IMG/VR virus record: IMGVR_UViG_3300017786_000158
Location: 1 to 22,809 of that record
Origin: a virus
Direction: 5' to 3' (one strand)
Length of the DNA stretch: 22,809 nucleotides
The notes under the pieces are model-generated. The model made no database searches. It was not told the DNA's origin and worked only from the letters and a program-made list of their open reading frames with translations. Of the stretch, positions 1-7,737 are shown piece after piece; the first letter of the stretch is position 1; each line of letters begins with the position of its first letter. Both the position numbers and the translations under genes were made by a program.

Positions 1-890
1 ATACCATTAACATGGTTTTTATCAATCTGTAAATTTGTTCTTTTACCCCATTCTACTTGCATACCACCTTTAATTGCTTTAATCTTAGAGGTTCCAGCAT
101 TTGAAATATTACCAAATGTAACTACAAAAGTTGCATCATACCACATAGCCATACCACCTTTGTTCATCATCTTAGGTTGGCCCATAGGTGATTCTGCTTT
201 AGCAGTCCAAACTTTATTAACTGCAATTAATGTATTAGTATATGGTGATGATTCTTTACGAGACATTACAATACTTTGGTTAACTGTATTACCAAATTGT
301 GTTGACATTGCTCCGGCATTCCATTCATTGTTGTTTTTCAGCTTTTCAACTGACATTTGACATGGAATTGATCCAATACTATCCCAGAAAAATGCTAAAT
401 CATAAGGTAAATTACCTTTTTTCTGCTCGTTCTGTAGATCCATAATAAATGCTGCTACGTCTTCAATAGTATGTAAAGTTTCTCTATCAACATAAATAAA
501 ATTACCTTCATAGTCAATAACATTGCCTTCATCATCTTTAATTAGGTTAACTTCTAACCCCATTTGGGCTGCGTGTTCCCAATTCCATTTCATCTCTGTA
601 ATAATAAACACAGGAAGAACCCCCATGTTTTGAGCTGATACTGCTGCTTCTAGTAGAGCTGTTGTTTTGCCTGTATCAGAATGTCCCCTAAGTAATGAAA
701 TGTGTCCCATTGGTATCCCAGGTACTCCAGCTACTTTTTGAAAAGCAGGGGATAGTGGTATCCATTGTTGATCCTTAAATTTGACATTTTTATTTAAACC
801 CTTAGATGATTTAAACTTATTAAGATCAAATTTGCTCTTAATCTCGGCAGATACTGCTGCCGAGAGAGACTTTGATACTTTTTTCGCCAT
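1..890 (-). CDS. uvsX: UvsX, RecA-like recombinase (3' end cut by window edge)
   Basis: ATP-dependent strand-exchange protein of phage recombination and recombination-dependent replication; it would load on ssDNA coated by gp32, the gene directly upstream. I translated it by hand from the ATG at 890; 296 residues are visible and the stop lies off the left edge (T4 UvsX has about 390). Residues 69-76 read GHSDTGKT, a RecA-type Walker A motif, within a LLRGHSDTGKTTAL context. A hydrophobic LAFFWDSIG stretch at about 165-173 fits Walker B. The first 45 residues are Lys/Ser-rich. The start follows the gp32 stop by 2 nt (TAA-AT-ATG) with no Shine-Dalgarno, suggesting translational coupling to gp32. 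A GC-rich perfect hairpin sits in codons 9-17. The RecA family is clear; UvsX rather than another RecA paralogue is inferred from the T4-like context. Confidence 0.9.
   Translation of the reverse strand, partial: MAKKVSKSLSAAVSAEIKSKFDLNKFKSSKGLNKNVKFKDQQWIPLSPAFQKVAGVPGIPMGHISLLRGHSDTGKTTALLEAAVSAQNMGVLPVFIITEMKWNWEHAAQMGLEVNLIKDDEGNVIDYEGNFIYVDRETLHTIEDVAAFIMDLQNEQKKGNLPYDLAFFWDSIGSIPCQMSVEKLKNNNEWNAGAMSTQFGNTVNQSIVMSRKESSPYTNTLIAVNKVWTAKAESPMGQPKMMNKGGMAMWYDATFVVTFGNISNAGTSKIKAIKGGMQVEWGKRTNLQIDKNHVNG
842..865 (-). repeat. Perfect 9-bp inverted repeat inside the uvsX start region
   Basis: TCTCGGCAG at 842-850 pairs with CTGCCGAGA at 857-865 across a 6-nt loop. The stem is GC-rich in an AT-rich genome and lies about 25-50 nt downstream of the uvsX start codon, within codons for SLSAAVSAE. 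No T-run follows, so it is not a classical terminator. A role in mRNA processing or in damping uvsX translation relative to gp32 is inference. Confidence 0.5.
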
Positions 891-892
891 AT

Positions 893-1726
893 TTAGAAGG
901 GTAAATCATCGGATTTTTTTTCTTTACCATCAAATAAAGAATCAAATTCATCTACTTTGTTTTGTTTAGCTTTAGTAGTATCTAAGCTAAAATTATTATT
1001 TGAGGTGGTTGTAGAGGGTGCTACTGGAGCAGCTACTACTTCTTCTGAATCTTCTTCTGGTGATAACCATTTTTCAAGAGCAGATTTCATTTCATCAAAT
1101 GAATAACGTTTAAATAAACCATCTGTTGGGTTTGGTTGTTCATTTGTCCATTTTTCTACTAATGAAGCATCTTCACTAAGAGGTGAAGTTTTTAACCTAA
1201 CTCTAACTGATGATTTATTATAAGGAGTGCCAGTTGATTCTGGTCCTACTGTTTCTACTGTAATATCTCTACCGTTTACAATATCTGTATAATCTCCAAT
1301 TTCATCATCTACAGCAAGTGCGAGTAATTCTTCATATACTTGTTTTCCAAATTGCCATAATCTAACACCTTTATCTTCTTCTCCACGTACTACAACGGGA
1401 ACAAAGGTACGGTTTTTAGCATCTAGCTTTTTAGCAAGTACATAATTTTCCTTATTATACTCACCTTCACGTAGCTTCCCAGCGAATAGAGCAATAGGGT
1501 CTTTATCACCAAAATTAAGTGGTGAAATCATAACCTTATTAGTAATACCATAATAGAACTTAAGTTCTGTAAATGGGTTAGCTGCATTGTACGCAGATGG
1601 TACAATTCTAATTTGTTGTTTACCTACTGTAGGTCTCCAGAAAATAGTTGTGTAATCGGTCTTTTGACCACCCTGGGGTTTTGATTGGAGGGTATCCAAT
1701 TTCTGTTTAAGCATTGATAAATCCAT
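893..1726 (-). CDS. 32: gp32-like single-stranded DNA-binding protein, no zinc ribbon
   Basis: Cooperative ssDNA-binding protein for phage replication, recombination and repair. The 277-aa length is close to T4 gp32 (301). The N-terminus (MDLSMLKQKLDTLQ) is the short basic/helical segment used for cooperativity in T4. The core carries the family pattern of a WRP...IRIVPSAYN strand followed by PFTELKFYYGI. It contains no cysteine at all, so the T4-type zinc ribbon is absent, as in several distant T4-like phages. The C-terminus is an acidic, Thr/Asn/Ser-rich linker ending in DDLPF, which resembles the protein-interaction tip of bacterial SSB rather than the T4 gp32 tail. The gene is followed after 2 nt by uvsX and preceded by a 73-nt leader. 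Start ATG has no Shine-Dalgarno. Confidence 0.85.
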   Translation of the reverse strand: MDLSMLKQKLDTLQSKPQGGQKTDYTTIFWRPTVGKQQIRIVPSAYNAANPFTELKFYYGITNKVMISPLNFGDKDPIALFAGKLREGEYNKENYVLAKKLDAKNRTFVPVVVRGEEDKGVRLWQFGKQVYEELLALAVDDEIGDYTDIVNGRDITVETVGPESTGTPYNKSSVRVRLKTSPLSEDASLVEKWTNEQPNPTDGLFKRYSFDEMKSALEKWLSPEEDSEEVVAAPVAPSTTTSNNNFSLDTTKAKQNKVDEFDSLFDGKEKKSDDLPF

Positions 1727-1799
1727 AAATATAACTTATTTTTAATTATAACTGTTTATATGTAACTTTAATATACGAACCATAATTTGGGGGGCCAAA
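1727..1799 (-). promoter_or_regulatory. gp32 leader region
   Basis: This 73-nt gap is the longest in the replication block. In gene direction it opens, directly after the upstream stop codon, with a small hairpin, TTTGG-CCCC-CCAAA (1786-1799), without a T-run. A TATAAT hexamer (plus-strand ATTATA at 1745-1750) lies 18 nt before the ATG, with no convincing -35 box. The late motif found upstream of virion genes is not present in a usable position. It may hold an early or middle promoter and/or an operator for gp32 autoregulation; both are guesses. Confidence 0.3.
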
Positions 1800-2267
1800 C
1801 TATAGTTCAATAATTTTGTAAATTTTCGTATTAAGCTGATTTAGCTCATTATGTTGAGTAAGTAAAATACAATTTCTGTAGTGCTGCCAATCAACTTGAA
1901 ATTTAGTGTCTACTACACCACCATTTAATTTTTTAATTAACTCATTTAAGGCATTAATAGTATATAAGGTATTAGATTCCTTTTTACGGTGTACTAAAAT
2001 AGTATTTTCTGGGATAGAACTTACATTAGCTTGTTCAACATTATATGTAATAACATATTCATCTTTACCAACTATTTCTAAAACAAATAGTTTATTGTAA
2101 ATAATGCTATACTTAGCTTTAATATCCTCTATAAGTGTGTCTAGACCTTCTAAATTTGTGAAGGTACAAAATAATTTATTATTCAAATCGCTTAAATTTT
2201 GAATGTTATCTATAACATCATATTCTGCGTTATACATATTAAGCGGTTTCTCTAAAGTTGTAATCAT
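1800..2267 (-). CDS. Conserved-looking hypothetical protein in replication operon
   Basis: I do not recognise this 155-aa protein with certainty. It is a mixed alpha/beta, Asn/Ile/Leu-rich, soluble sequence with one Cys near the N-terminus (LFCTF) and one near the C-terminus (NCILL), and no catalytic motif I can name. A segment around residues 103-112 (YTINALNELI) looks like a conserved core. The listed start overlaps the polymerase gene by 29 bp. A second ATG at 2237, 1 nt after the polymerase stop (TAA-T-ATG), would give a 145-aa product and matches the stop/restart junctions elsewhere in this genome, so it is an equally good start. A weak AGAAGG precedes the longer start. Position between polymerase and gp32 suggests a replication or recombination accessory role, by context only. 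Confidence 0.7.
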   Translation of the reverse strand: MITTLEKPLNMYNAEYDVIDNIQNLSDLNNKLFCTFTNLEGLDTLIEDIKAKYSIIYNKLFVLEIVGKDEYVITYNVEQANVSSIPENTILVHRKKESNTLYTINALNELIKKLNGGVVDTKFQVDWQHYRNCILLTQHNELNQLNTKIYKIIEL

Positions 2268-3516
2268 AACCTTCTATTTCTTTTATATTTAATTTATATT
2301 TTTTGAAGACTTCTCTAATCTCCTCTAAAACTTTTACTTCATTTTCATCAAAATCAAACAAAAACGAATCATATGTATAAAGCACTAGCTTTGTTTTACA
2401 TCCCCGTAATATACGAAATATATCCCACAAAACCAACACATTTACGGATGTTTCCATATTTTGCAGTATATAATTAAACAGCTTTTGCGGGTTCATCCCC
2501 CCCAAACCCTCCTTCGTATATACAAAATTTGATACAGGGCATTCTATAAACCCCTCACTATTAAATTTATTCCAGATCTCTCTAATATATTTTTCTATTT
2601 TTTGAAAAAACTCAAGTTCTTTAAATTCCTTAAAGACTCCACCATAGAGCTGTTTGAAAGTAAGCTCTTTCGCTTTCTTATAATCCACTTTATATAGGGA
2701 ACTAAAATGAGAGTGAATATCGCTAGTGGGAAAAGTATAATTAACGAGACGAGCAGCCAAACTAGGGTGGTAAGCACTAATATCAATCTCCACAAGTTTA
2801 CTATTACGAGGAATAAAACTAGATCTACATCCGTTTTCTTTATTAAGCGCGGCATAATTTACATTTTTAAATTTATTACTAGGTCTTGTAGTAGTTGTTT
2901 TTAAGTTGAACTGAGTGTGGACGTATTCACTATCAATGGGGTGGAAATATCCTTCGAATGTTGGTACGTGTACTCGTAACCCACTTCTCTCGATGGCGTT
3001 GAATACCACTGAGGTTTTACTGTTATAGAATTCATAATATCTATTTTTATCTTTAGTTATGTTGTCTTTTAGATCTTCCCAAATCATCTCACATACTTCA
3101 TAGTGTTTTACAATGGGAATAATTTTGTTTAACTCTTTGTTATCACTATGTTTTCTATAGTATAACTCATGGGTTTGTGTTGTAGGTCGTATATATGTAG
3201 TAGGGGGTGGGTTGATGTCATAAAGCTTTTTAGTGCAAAAATAATGCAATAACTCTTTTTTATCCCGTGTGTATAACGCATCAAACTTATTTAACAACGC
3301 CTTTATGTCATTAATATTTAACCGCATTGATTCACTATGATCCACGCATAATATATAGCCTTTATGCGCACCTATTGGGCGCAAATATACTAGGGATACA
3401 TCATTTACAGCAGGGTGAAGTTTATCATTAAAAGGAATAACCTCTACGAATGCTTCTTTATAACCACTATTGTAAAAAACCTTTAACTGTTCTACATCTT
3501 CAATAAGCCAGTACAT
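2239..3516 (-). CDS. Family-A DNA polymerase, divergent
   Basis: Template-directed DNA synthesis, presumably phage replication. The C-terminal 250 residues follow the Pol I order: an IERSGLRV helix (about 175-182), a T-R-P-S-N element at 209-214 in place of TGRLSS, a CRSSFIP strand, motif A D245-I-S-A-Y-H-P-S-L, DIH at 266-268, motif B K283-x3-F287-x3-Y291-G (O-helix spacing as in Pol I), a QNMETSVN helix, and motif C Y382-D383-S384. Motif A has His at the position of the usual Glu, and motif C has YDS instead of HDE. The first 95 residues look like a 3'-5' exonuclease fold (strands AFVEVIP, VSLVYLR, YILCVDH) lacking the DxE pair. At 425 aa it is much shorter than typical Pol I. T4 itself uses a family-B polymerase. 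Alternative: an accessory polymerase. Confidence 0.75.
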   Translation of the reverse strand: MYWLIEDVEQLKVFYNSGYKEAFVEVIPFNDKLHPAVNDVSLVYLRPIGAHKGYILCVDHSESMRLNINDIKALLNKFDALYTRDKKELLHYFCTKKLYDINPPPTTYIRPTTQTHELYYRKHSDNKELNKIIPIVKHYEVCEMIWEDLKDNITKDKNRYYEFYNSKTSVVFNAIERSGLRVHVPTFEGYFHPIDSEYVHTQFNLKTTTTRPSNKFKNVNYAALNKENGCRSSFIPRNSKLVEIDISAYHPSLAARLVNYTFPTSDIHSHFSSLYKVDYKKAKELTFKQLYGGVFKEFKELEFFQKIEKYIREIWNKFNSEGFIECPVSNFVYTKEGLGGMNPQKLFNYILQNMETSVNVLVLWDIFRILRGCKTKLVLYTYDSFLFDFDENEVKVLEEIREVFKKYKLNIKEIEGYDYNFRETA

Positions 3517-3538
3517 ATAACCTTTTTAACAACTAAAT

Positions 3539-4465
3539 CTAATAACCACTTCCACCACTTCCACGGGATCCTCCTCCACTTCCACCACTTCCACGGGATC
3601 CTCCTCCACTTCCTCCTCCTACAACATTTGGACGAGCATAAGTAATAGTTGGTTGTTGGGAACCAGTAACGGGAGTTTGGGGTTTATCTTCTACAGACTT
3701 TTCATCTATAGGAATTAGATAATCATGGGGTGAATCTATATGGGTTGCACCTACCATAGGTCCTTTTTCTGGGTGGGTATGGTATGGTCCTTTATAAGGT
3801 TGTCCTGTTCTTTTATTTTTATATTCTGTGCCATCTGTTTGGAGATTTTCTTGTAAATCAAATTTATGATATTTATCAAATTTATCTTTGAAGAATTGAG
3901 AAAATCCGGGTAATGGGGTATTTTGTTCTAATAATTTTATAGTATTTTTATTTGTGTTATATACTTCACTTTTAGTTCCTTTTAATCTCCAAGATAAAAT
4001 TATAGGTAAATATAATTGAAATTGGAGTTTAGGATCATTAGTATTTAATAATTTATGTTCTTCTTTTGAAATTTCAAAATATAAATTTTGGGTTCTTTTT
4101 TTAGTAAAATATCTTTGAAATTCTCCTAACTCATAATCCTTTTGAGTTGGTAAAGTTGTGTGTTTTTTGGGGATATTTCCTGGGGATCCTTGTTTAGAGT
4201 ATTTAGTTAATACCTGCCAACTAGAAGTGGTTAATTCGGAAGATTCTTCTTCATTATCTCCTTGGGAATTGGTAAGGGTTTGGGGATCCGTTGCTTTAAG
4301 AAGTCTTAGGTTTGGTTTATTAGTAGGGGTTTTACCTGTAAAGAATTCATTTTGGGAATTTTTAAAATAAAATCCAATATAATCTAACCCATCAGTTGCT
4401 TTTATAAACTCCCCCCCAGAAGTATATAAATTAGTAGTAATTTGTGATTTAGGATAATAACTCAT
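3539..4465 (-). CDS. Probable virion structural protein with Gly/Ser tail
   Basis: 308 aa, function not assigned. The N-terminus has a YTSGGEFIKATDGLDYIGFY pattern, the middle is polar with aromatic strands, and a conserved-looking segment around residues 228-252 reads PYHTHPEKGPM then DSPHDYLIP. Similar PYHTHP/HDYL arrangements occur in unannotated structural-cluster proteins of environmental T4-like phages, as far as I recall. The last 35 residues are almost purely Gly, Ser and Arg and come from a 30-bp tandem duplication. It is the last gene of the baseplate operon, 12 nt after the hub/lysin gene, and 22 nt before the polymerase gene. Codons and A/T-rich leader match the neighbours. A baseplate or fibre-attachment role is inferred from position only. 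No enzyme motif seen. Confidence 0.6.
   Translation of the reverse strand: MSYYPKSQITTNLYTSGGEFIKATDGLDYIGFYFKNSQNEFFTGKTPTNKPNLRLLKATDPQTLTNSQGDNEEESSELTTSSWQVLTKYSKQGSPGNIPKKHTTLPTQKDYELGEFQRYFTKKRTQNLYFEISKEEHKLLNTNDPKLQFQLYLPIILSWRLKGTKSEVYNTNKNTIKLLEQNTPLPGFSQFFKDKFDKYHKFDLQENLQTDGTEYKNKRTGQPYKGPYHTHPEKGPMVGATHIDSPHDYLIPIDEKSVEDKPQTPVTGSQQPTITYARPNVVGGGSGGGSRGSGGSGGGSRGSGGSGY
3546..3605 (-). repeat. Two perfect tandem copies of a 30-bp unit
   Basis: Positions 3546-3575 and 3576-3605 are identical; a third, truncated copy follows. Each unit encodes ten residues of Gly/Ser/Arg (GGSRGSGGSG-type). The exact identity suggests recent duplication by slippage or recombination. In-frame unit length keeps the C-terminus open. 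Confidence 0.9.
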
Positions 4466-4477
4466 AATTAAAAAGTA

Positions 4478-7400
4478 TTATTTTAATGAGGGTAAATTTA
4501 AAAGAGTTTTATTTCTATCTTCAGTGATAATTTGTGCATTTGGAAATATTGAAGGATTATAAGCATTATTTAATTCTAAAATTGGGTTTTTCCATCCTTT
4601 AAAATTCCTATTGTTTTTACTATATGTTCCTTTTCTAACCTCATAATGCAAATGAAAACTACCTTTGCTTCCTTTATCTCCTATTGTCCCTATTATAGTA
4701 CCAGGTTCTATGTAAGTACCAATAAGTTCTTCTTTATATGTATCCAAATGTCCATAGATATGAAATAAAGTTTCAAAAGTAGACCTATCAGGTAAATCAA
4801 CAGTTCGTTTTTCTTCAATATAAACAAAATCATTCCCCCATCCAAGTGGGTTTGGTGGTCCTTTTTTTACTATTCCACCAGTTACAGCATATACTTTTAA
4901 TCCTTGTGGGGCAGCAAAGTCTATTCCATTATGGTTTTTAGCTAGTTGGCCAATTAATTTTCTACCTGCTTGAGGACCTGATGTAAATCCTACATCAGGA
5001 TTTCTTTCTATAGGGGCAAATATAGGAACTATAGGATCGTTATATTCTGGAGGCCAATCTTCCATATTAAGTAAAGGGGATCCTAATGGATTTAAATCTA
5101 TTTCTCCAACCCCATCAGTCCTTTCTATTTCAGGAACAGGATTTGATAAAGGTCTTAAATTTTTAGAACTAGGTTTAGTTATAGTTCTGATTTTTGTAGT
5201 CCATTCATTGTCCACTAAAAAATGATCTACTCCCACTACTACTAATTCTATATTATCGGGATAACCCATAGGTAAATGGGAAGAATTAATTACTAATTGG
5301 TTGTAAATTTTTATACCAGAAATACCATCTAGGGTTAATTCTACATCCATAGGAACAAATCCTATTAGAGAATCAACACCAGGTTCTCTTAAATTTGTAT
5401 AATGTTTTAATAAATTACTAAATAAACTTCTTCCTTGTTCCCAAAAACCATATGCGGGATCAAAATAATTAAATATTTCTCCTGTATAGCCGGGAGTAGA
5501 AGTAATTGCAGCCCATGTTTTTGCCCAATATCCTTCTGCTTCAGAGGTATTTGTTATTTCTTTTGTTGAATATACAGTTTCACGAACCCAAGTCCGGTAA
5601 GAATCAATTAATATTGGAGTTTTTTCATATATCTTTTTTATTTGGTCTACAACTATTTGATAACCTTTAATTCTAAAATTGAGTAAGTCATCAGCTTGAT
5701 CCCTAAAATCTTTTTTGTAAAATTCTTCTAATGTTACTTTTTGATTTTTAGGCTTTTCCTCAGATTTTTTTACCCCACAATCTAATGTAAAATTTGGGTC
5801 TGCTTCAAGAGAATATTCTTTAAACCTATCAACTAGTCCTTTATTTAAATTTTTAAAGAATCCTGCATAGGAATCAATACCTTGAGCATTTGCAGTAGCC
5901 CCAATAGACATCATATTAGCTAAAGCTTTAGATATAGTTGTATTAAAACTAAAATCTTTTACAAAGTTGCTTTGGTTGTTATTAGCAGTATTTACACCAT
6001 ATATTTCTAATGGGGTAGAATTTTTAGTTATAATACTTCCATCTTTTCCTGTTTTTACATCTAGATTAAAATCCCTAATTACTATTATACTATCGTCTTG
6101 TAAAGTAGGTTTTAATTGTGTTACATTAGCTAAACTGCTATTAACATCTTGGCAAATAGTATTTAAAAGATCAAATAATAAAAGTTCTCCAGTATTTTGG
6201 GTTTTTGTTTGGATTAAATTTTCTAAATAATCTAAATTTAAATAAATATTCATTATATCTCCTAAAAAGGGGTTTGATACTAATTCAACTTCATCATCAG
6301 AAGTAGAAGAAAAGTCTTTAAAATCAAACCTTTTAAAAGAACTAAAAGCAGGTGTATTAAAATTATTATTTATTACACATATATTAGGGTTAAAAGATGC
6401 TAAACGGGAGATATTTTTACAATAATTTTGGGAACTAGTATTTACTATTAGCTGAGGGAAATAGGAGGATTTATTTCCTAAATGGGTAACTAATTCTTGG
6501 ATAAGGTTTAAAAAGTAATAAAAAGTTATGTATTGGTAATTATATCTTAATTCTCCTGGTTGGAGTAAACCACCTTTAAAATCTTGTTGGTTTCTCCCCG
6601 CAACTATTATATAATCTTGATTATTATAAGCTTGGATCCCTTTATTAGAAAAATTTACTGCTGTTCCTTCTGCATTTGGGCCTAATTGGGTTGTATTTTT
6701 AAGACAATAAAATTTGTTTAATATTGAATTATTATTTAATATTCTATTATTAGAATAGGAGGTTCCGGTTAAATCTAGGGCAATATCTTCATCATTTAAA
6801 GTATTTAAATTAAAGGATTCAATTACATCCCCCATAGAAACTAAATCTAATGTAATACTATAGCTTCCATCTGTTTCAAATGAATAATCAAAATTAGTTA
6901 CTTTACCAAAAAACCCATCATAATTTCCATTATGTTGTTCTCTTTTAGTTTCTATCTGATTAAACATTTCTAAATGGGAAGTTCCTTTTTGACCAAACCA
7001 CCCTGTTTGATTATCATCAATTATAGTAGGACCCATTTTTGTAAGGTTTCCTTTATTATCTAAGTACATAGAATTTCCCCACTCAACTAGCATAGTAAAT
7101 CCTAATCTAATATAAAGGATACTAATTAAGTCAAATTGAAAATCATTATAAGCTTTAATTTCAATTTGAGCAGTTCTAATTGAACCTATATTATTGTGTC
7201 CTATATTGAAAGAAGTAATACCTGGCATAGGTTGTAGACCAAATCCAGTACCACCAAAACCATATACAGAGTTATTTATTTTTGAAGATGAAGATGCAAC
7301 CCCTTTTTTTAGGTTTTTTGTTTTATTATCCCAAATACCATTAAACAAAACTCCTTCTTGGGCTAATTTTATACCTTGATATCTATCAGTATTTAACCCT

Positions 7401-7735
7401 AAACGTTTTAATTTTGCTTCAGCTTCCTTATCAAAATTTACAAATTCTTCAGTAAACCCAATTTCATTAGGGTTATCTCTAAAAAAATCATCAAAATTTC
7501 CCCCTATTTGAACTGAAGAGGCCATTTTTACCCATGCATTACGGGAATTTAAATATACTAAATCTTTTTGAGATCTAGTACTATCAAACCCAGAACCATG
7601 TACCTTTTGTCTTTGGGTGATTTGATTATTTACATAATCTTTAAATGGTTCCCCAACTATATCAGGGGATGAAGATTTTGCATCCTGGTATAATTGGTCT
7701 TTTGTTTTGTCAATTTTTCCATCTATAATGGGCAT
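4478..7735 (-). CDS. Baseplate hub-type protein with C-terminal M23 peptidase (tail lysin)
   Basis: 1085-aa virion protein. The C-terminal domain (about residues 910-1050) is an M23 (LytM-type) zinc endopeptidase with all signature residues: H935-N-G-I-D939, G-H996-L, and H1028-L-H1030. Such domains cleave peptidoglycan cross-bridges and here would open the cell wall during tail penetration, the job done by the lysozyme domain of T4 gp5. The N-terminal part (about 1-330) is rich in beta strands, including a region around 190-225 with alternating hydrophobics and a long strand region ending SYSITLDLVSM, compatible with a hub/VgrG-like barrel, but I cannot name the fold. Residues 330-900 are Asn-rich with no recognised motif. 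It starts 2 nt after the gp53-like stop. No signal peptide, as expected for an assembled tail protein. Confidence 0.75.
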   Translation of the reverse strand: MPIIDGKIDKTKDQLYQDAKSSSPDIVGEPFKDYVNNQITQRQKVHGSGFDSTRSQKDLVYLNSRNAWVKMASSVQIGGNFDDFFRDNPNEIGFTEEFVNFDKEAEAKLKRLGLNTDRYQGIKLAQEGVLFNGIWDNKTKNLKKGVASSSSKINNSVYGFGGTGFGLQPMPGITSFNIGHNNIGSIRTAQIEIKAYNDFQFDLISILYIRLGFTMLVEWGNSMYLDNKGNLTKMGPTIIDDNQTGWFGQKGTSHLEMFNQIETKREQHNGNYDGFFGKVTNFDYSFETDGSYSITLDLVSMGDVIESFNLNTLNDEDIALDLTGTSYSNNRILNNNSILNKFYCLKNTTQLGPNAEGTAVNFSNKGIQAYNNQDYIIVAGRNQQDFKGGLLQPGELRYNYQYITFYYFLNLIQELVTHLGNKSSYFPQLIVNTSSQNYCKNISRLASFNPNICVINNNFNTPAFSSFKRFDFKDFSSTSDDEVELVSNPFLGDIMNIYLNLDYLENLIQTKTQNTGELLLFDLLNTICQDVNSSLANVTQLKPTLQDDSIIVIRDFNLDVKTGKDGSIITKNSTPLEIYGVNTANNNQSNFVKDFSFNTTISKALANMMSIGATANAQGIDSYAGFFKNLNKGLVDRFKEYSLEADPNFTLDCGVKKSEEKPKNQKVTLEEFYKKDFRDQADDLLNFRIKGYQIVVDQIKKIYEKTPILIDSYRTWVRETVYSTKEITNTSEAEGYWAKTWAAITSTPGYTGEIFNYFDPAYGFWEQGRSLFSNLLKHYTNLREPGVDSLIGFVPMDVELTLDGISGIKIYNQLVINSSHLPMGYPDNIELVVVGVDHFLVDNEWTTKIRTITKPSSKNLRPLSNPVPEIERTDGVGEIDLNPLGSPLLNMEDWPPEYNDPIVPIFAPIERNPDVGFTSGPQAGRKLIGQLAKNHNGIDFAAPQGLKVYAVTGGIVKKGPPNPLGWGNDFVYIEEKRTVDLPDRSTFETLFHIYGHLDTYKEELIGTYIEPGTIIGTIGDKGSKGSFHLHYEVRKGTYSKNNRNFKGWKNPILELNNAYNPSIFPNAQIITEDRNKTLLNLPSLK

Positions 7736-7737
7736 AA

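Noticed and set aside
160-360. Rightward open frames in the first kilobase
   Set aside because: They are antisense to uvsX, which reads through the whole region to the left edge with a clear Walker A motif.
1723-1732. ATATTTATGG (gene direction) at the gp32 start as another late motif
   Set aside because: It overlaps the gp32 start codon, so it cannot be that gene's promoter; the match is incomplete and likely due to AT-rich sequence.
1786-1799. Hairpin after the 155-aa gene as an intrinsic terminator
   Set aside because: Stem is only 5 bp and no T-run follows in gene direction.
2239-3516. Polymerase as family B (motif A resembling DxxSLYPS and motif C resembling DTDS)
   Set aside because: Motif B has the family-A spacing K-x3-F-x3-YG, and the preceding RPSN, RSSFIP and DIH elements follow Pol I order.
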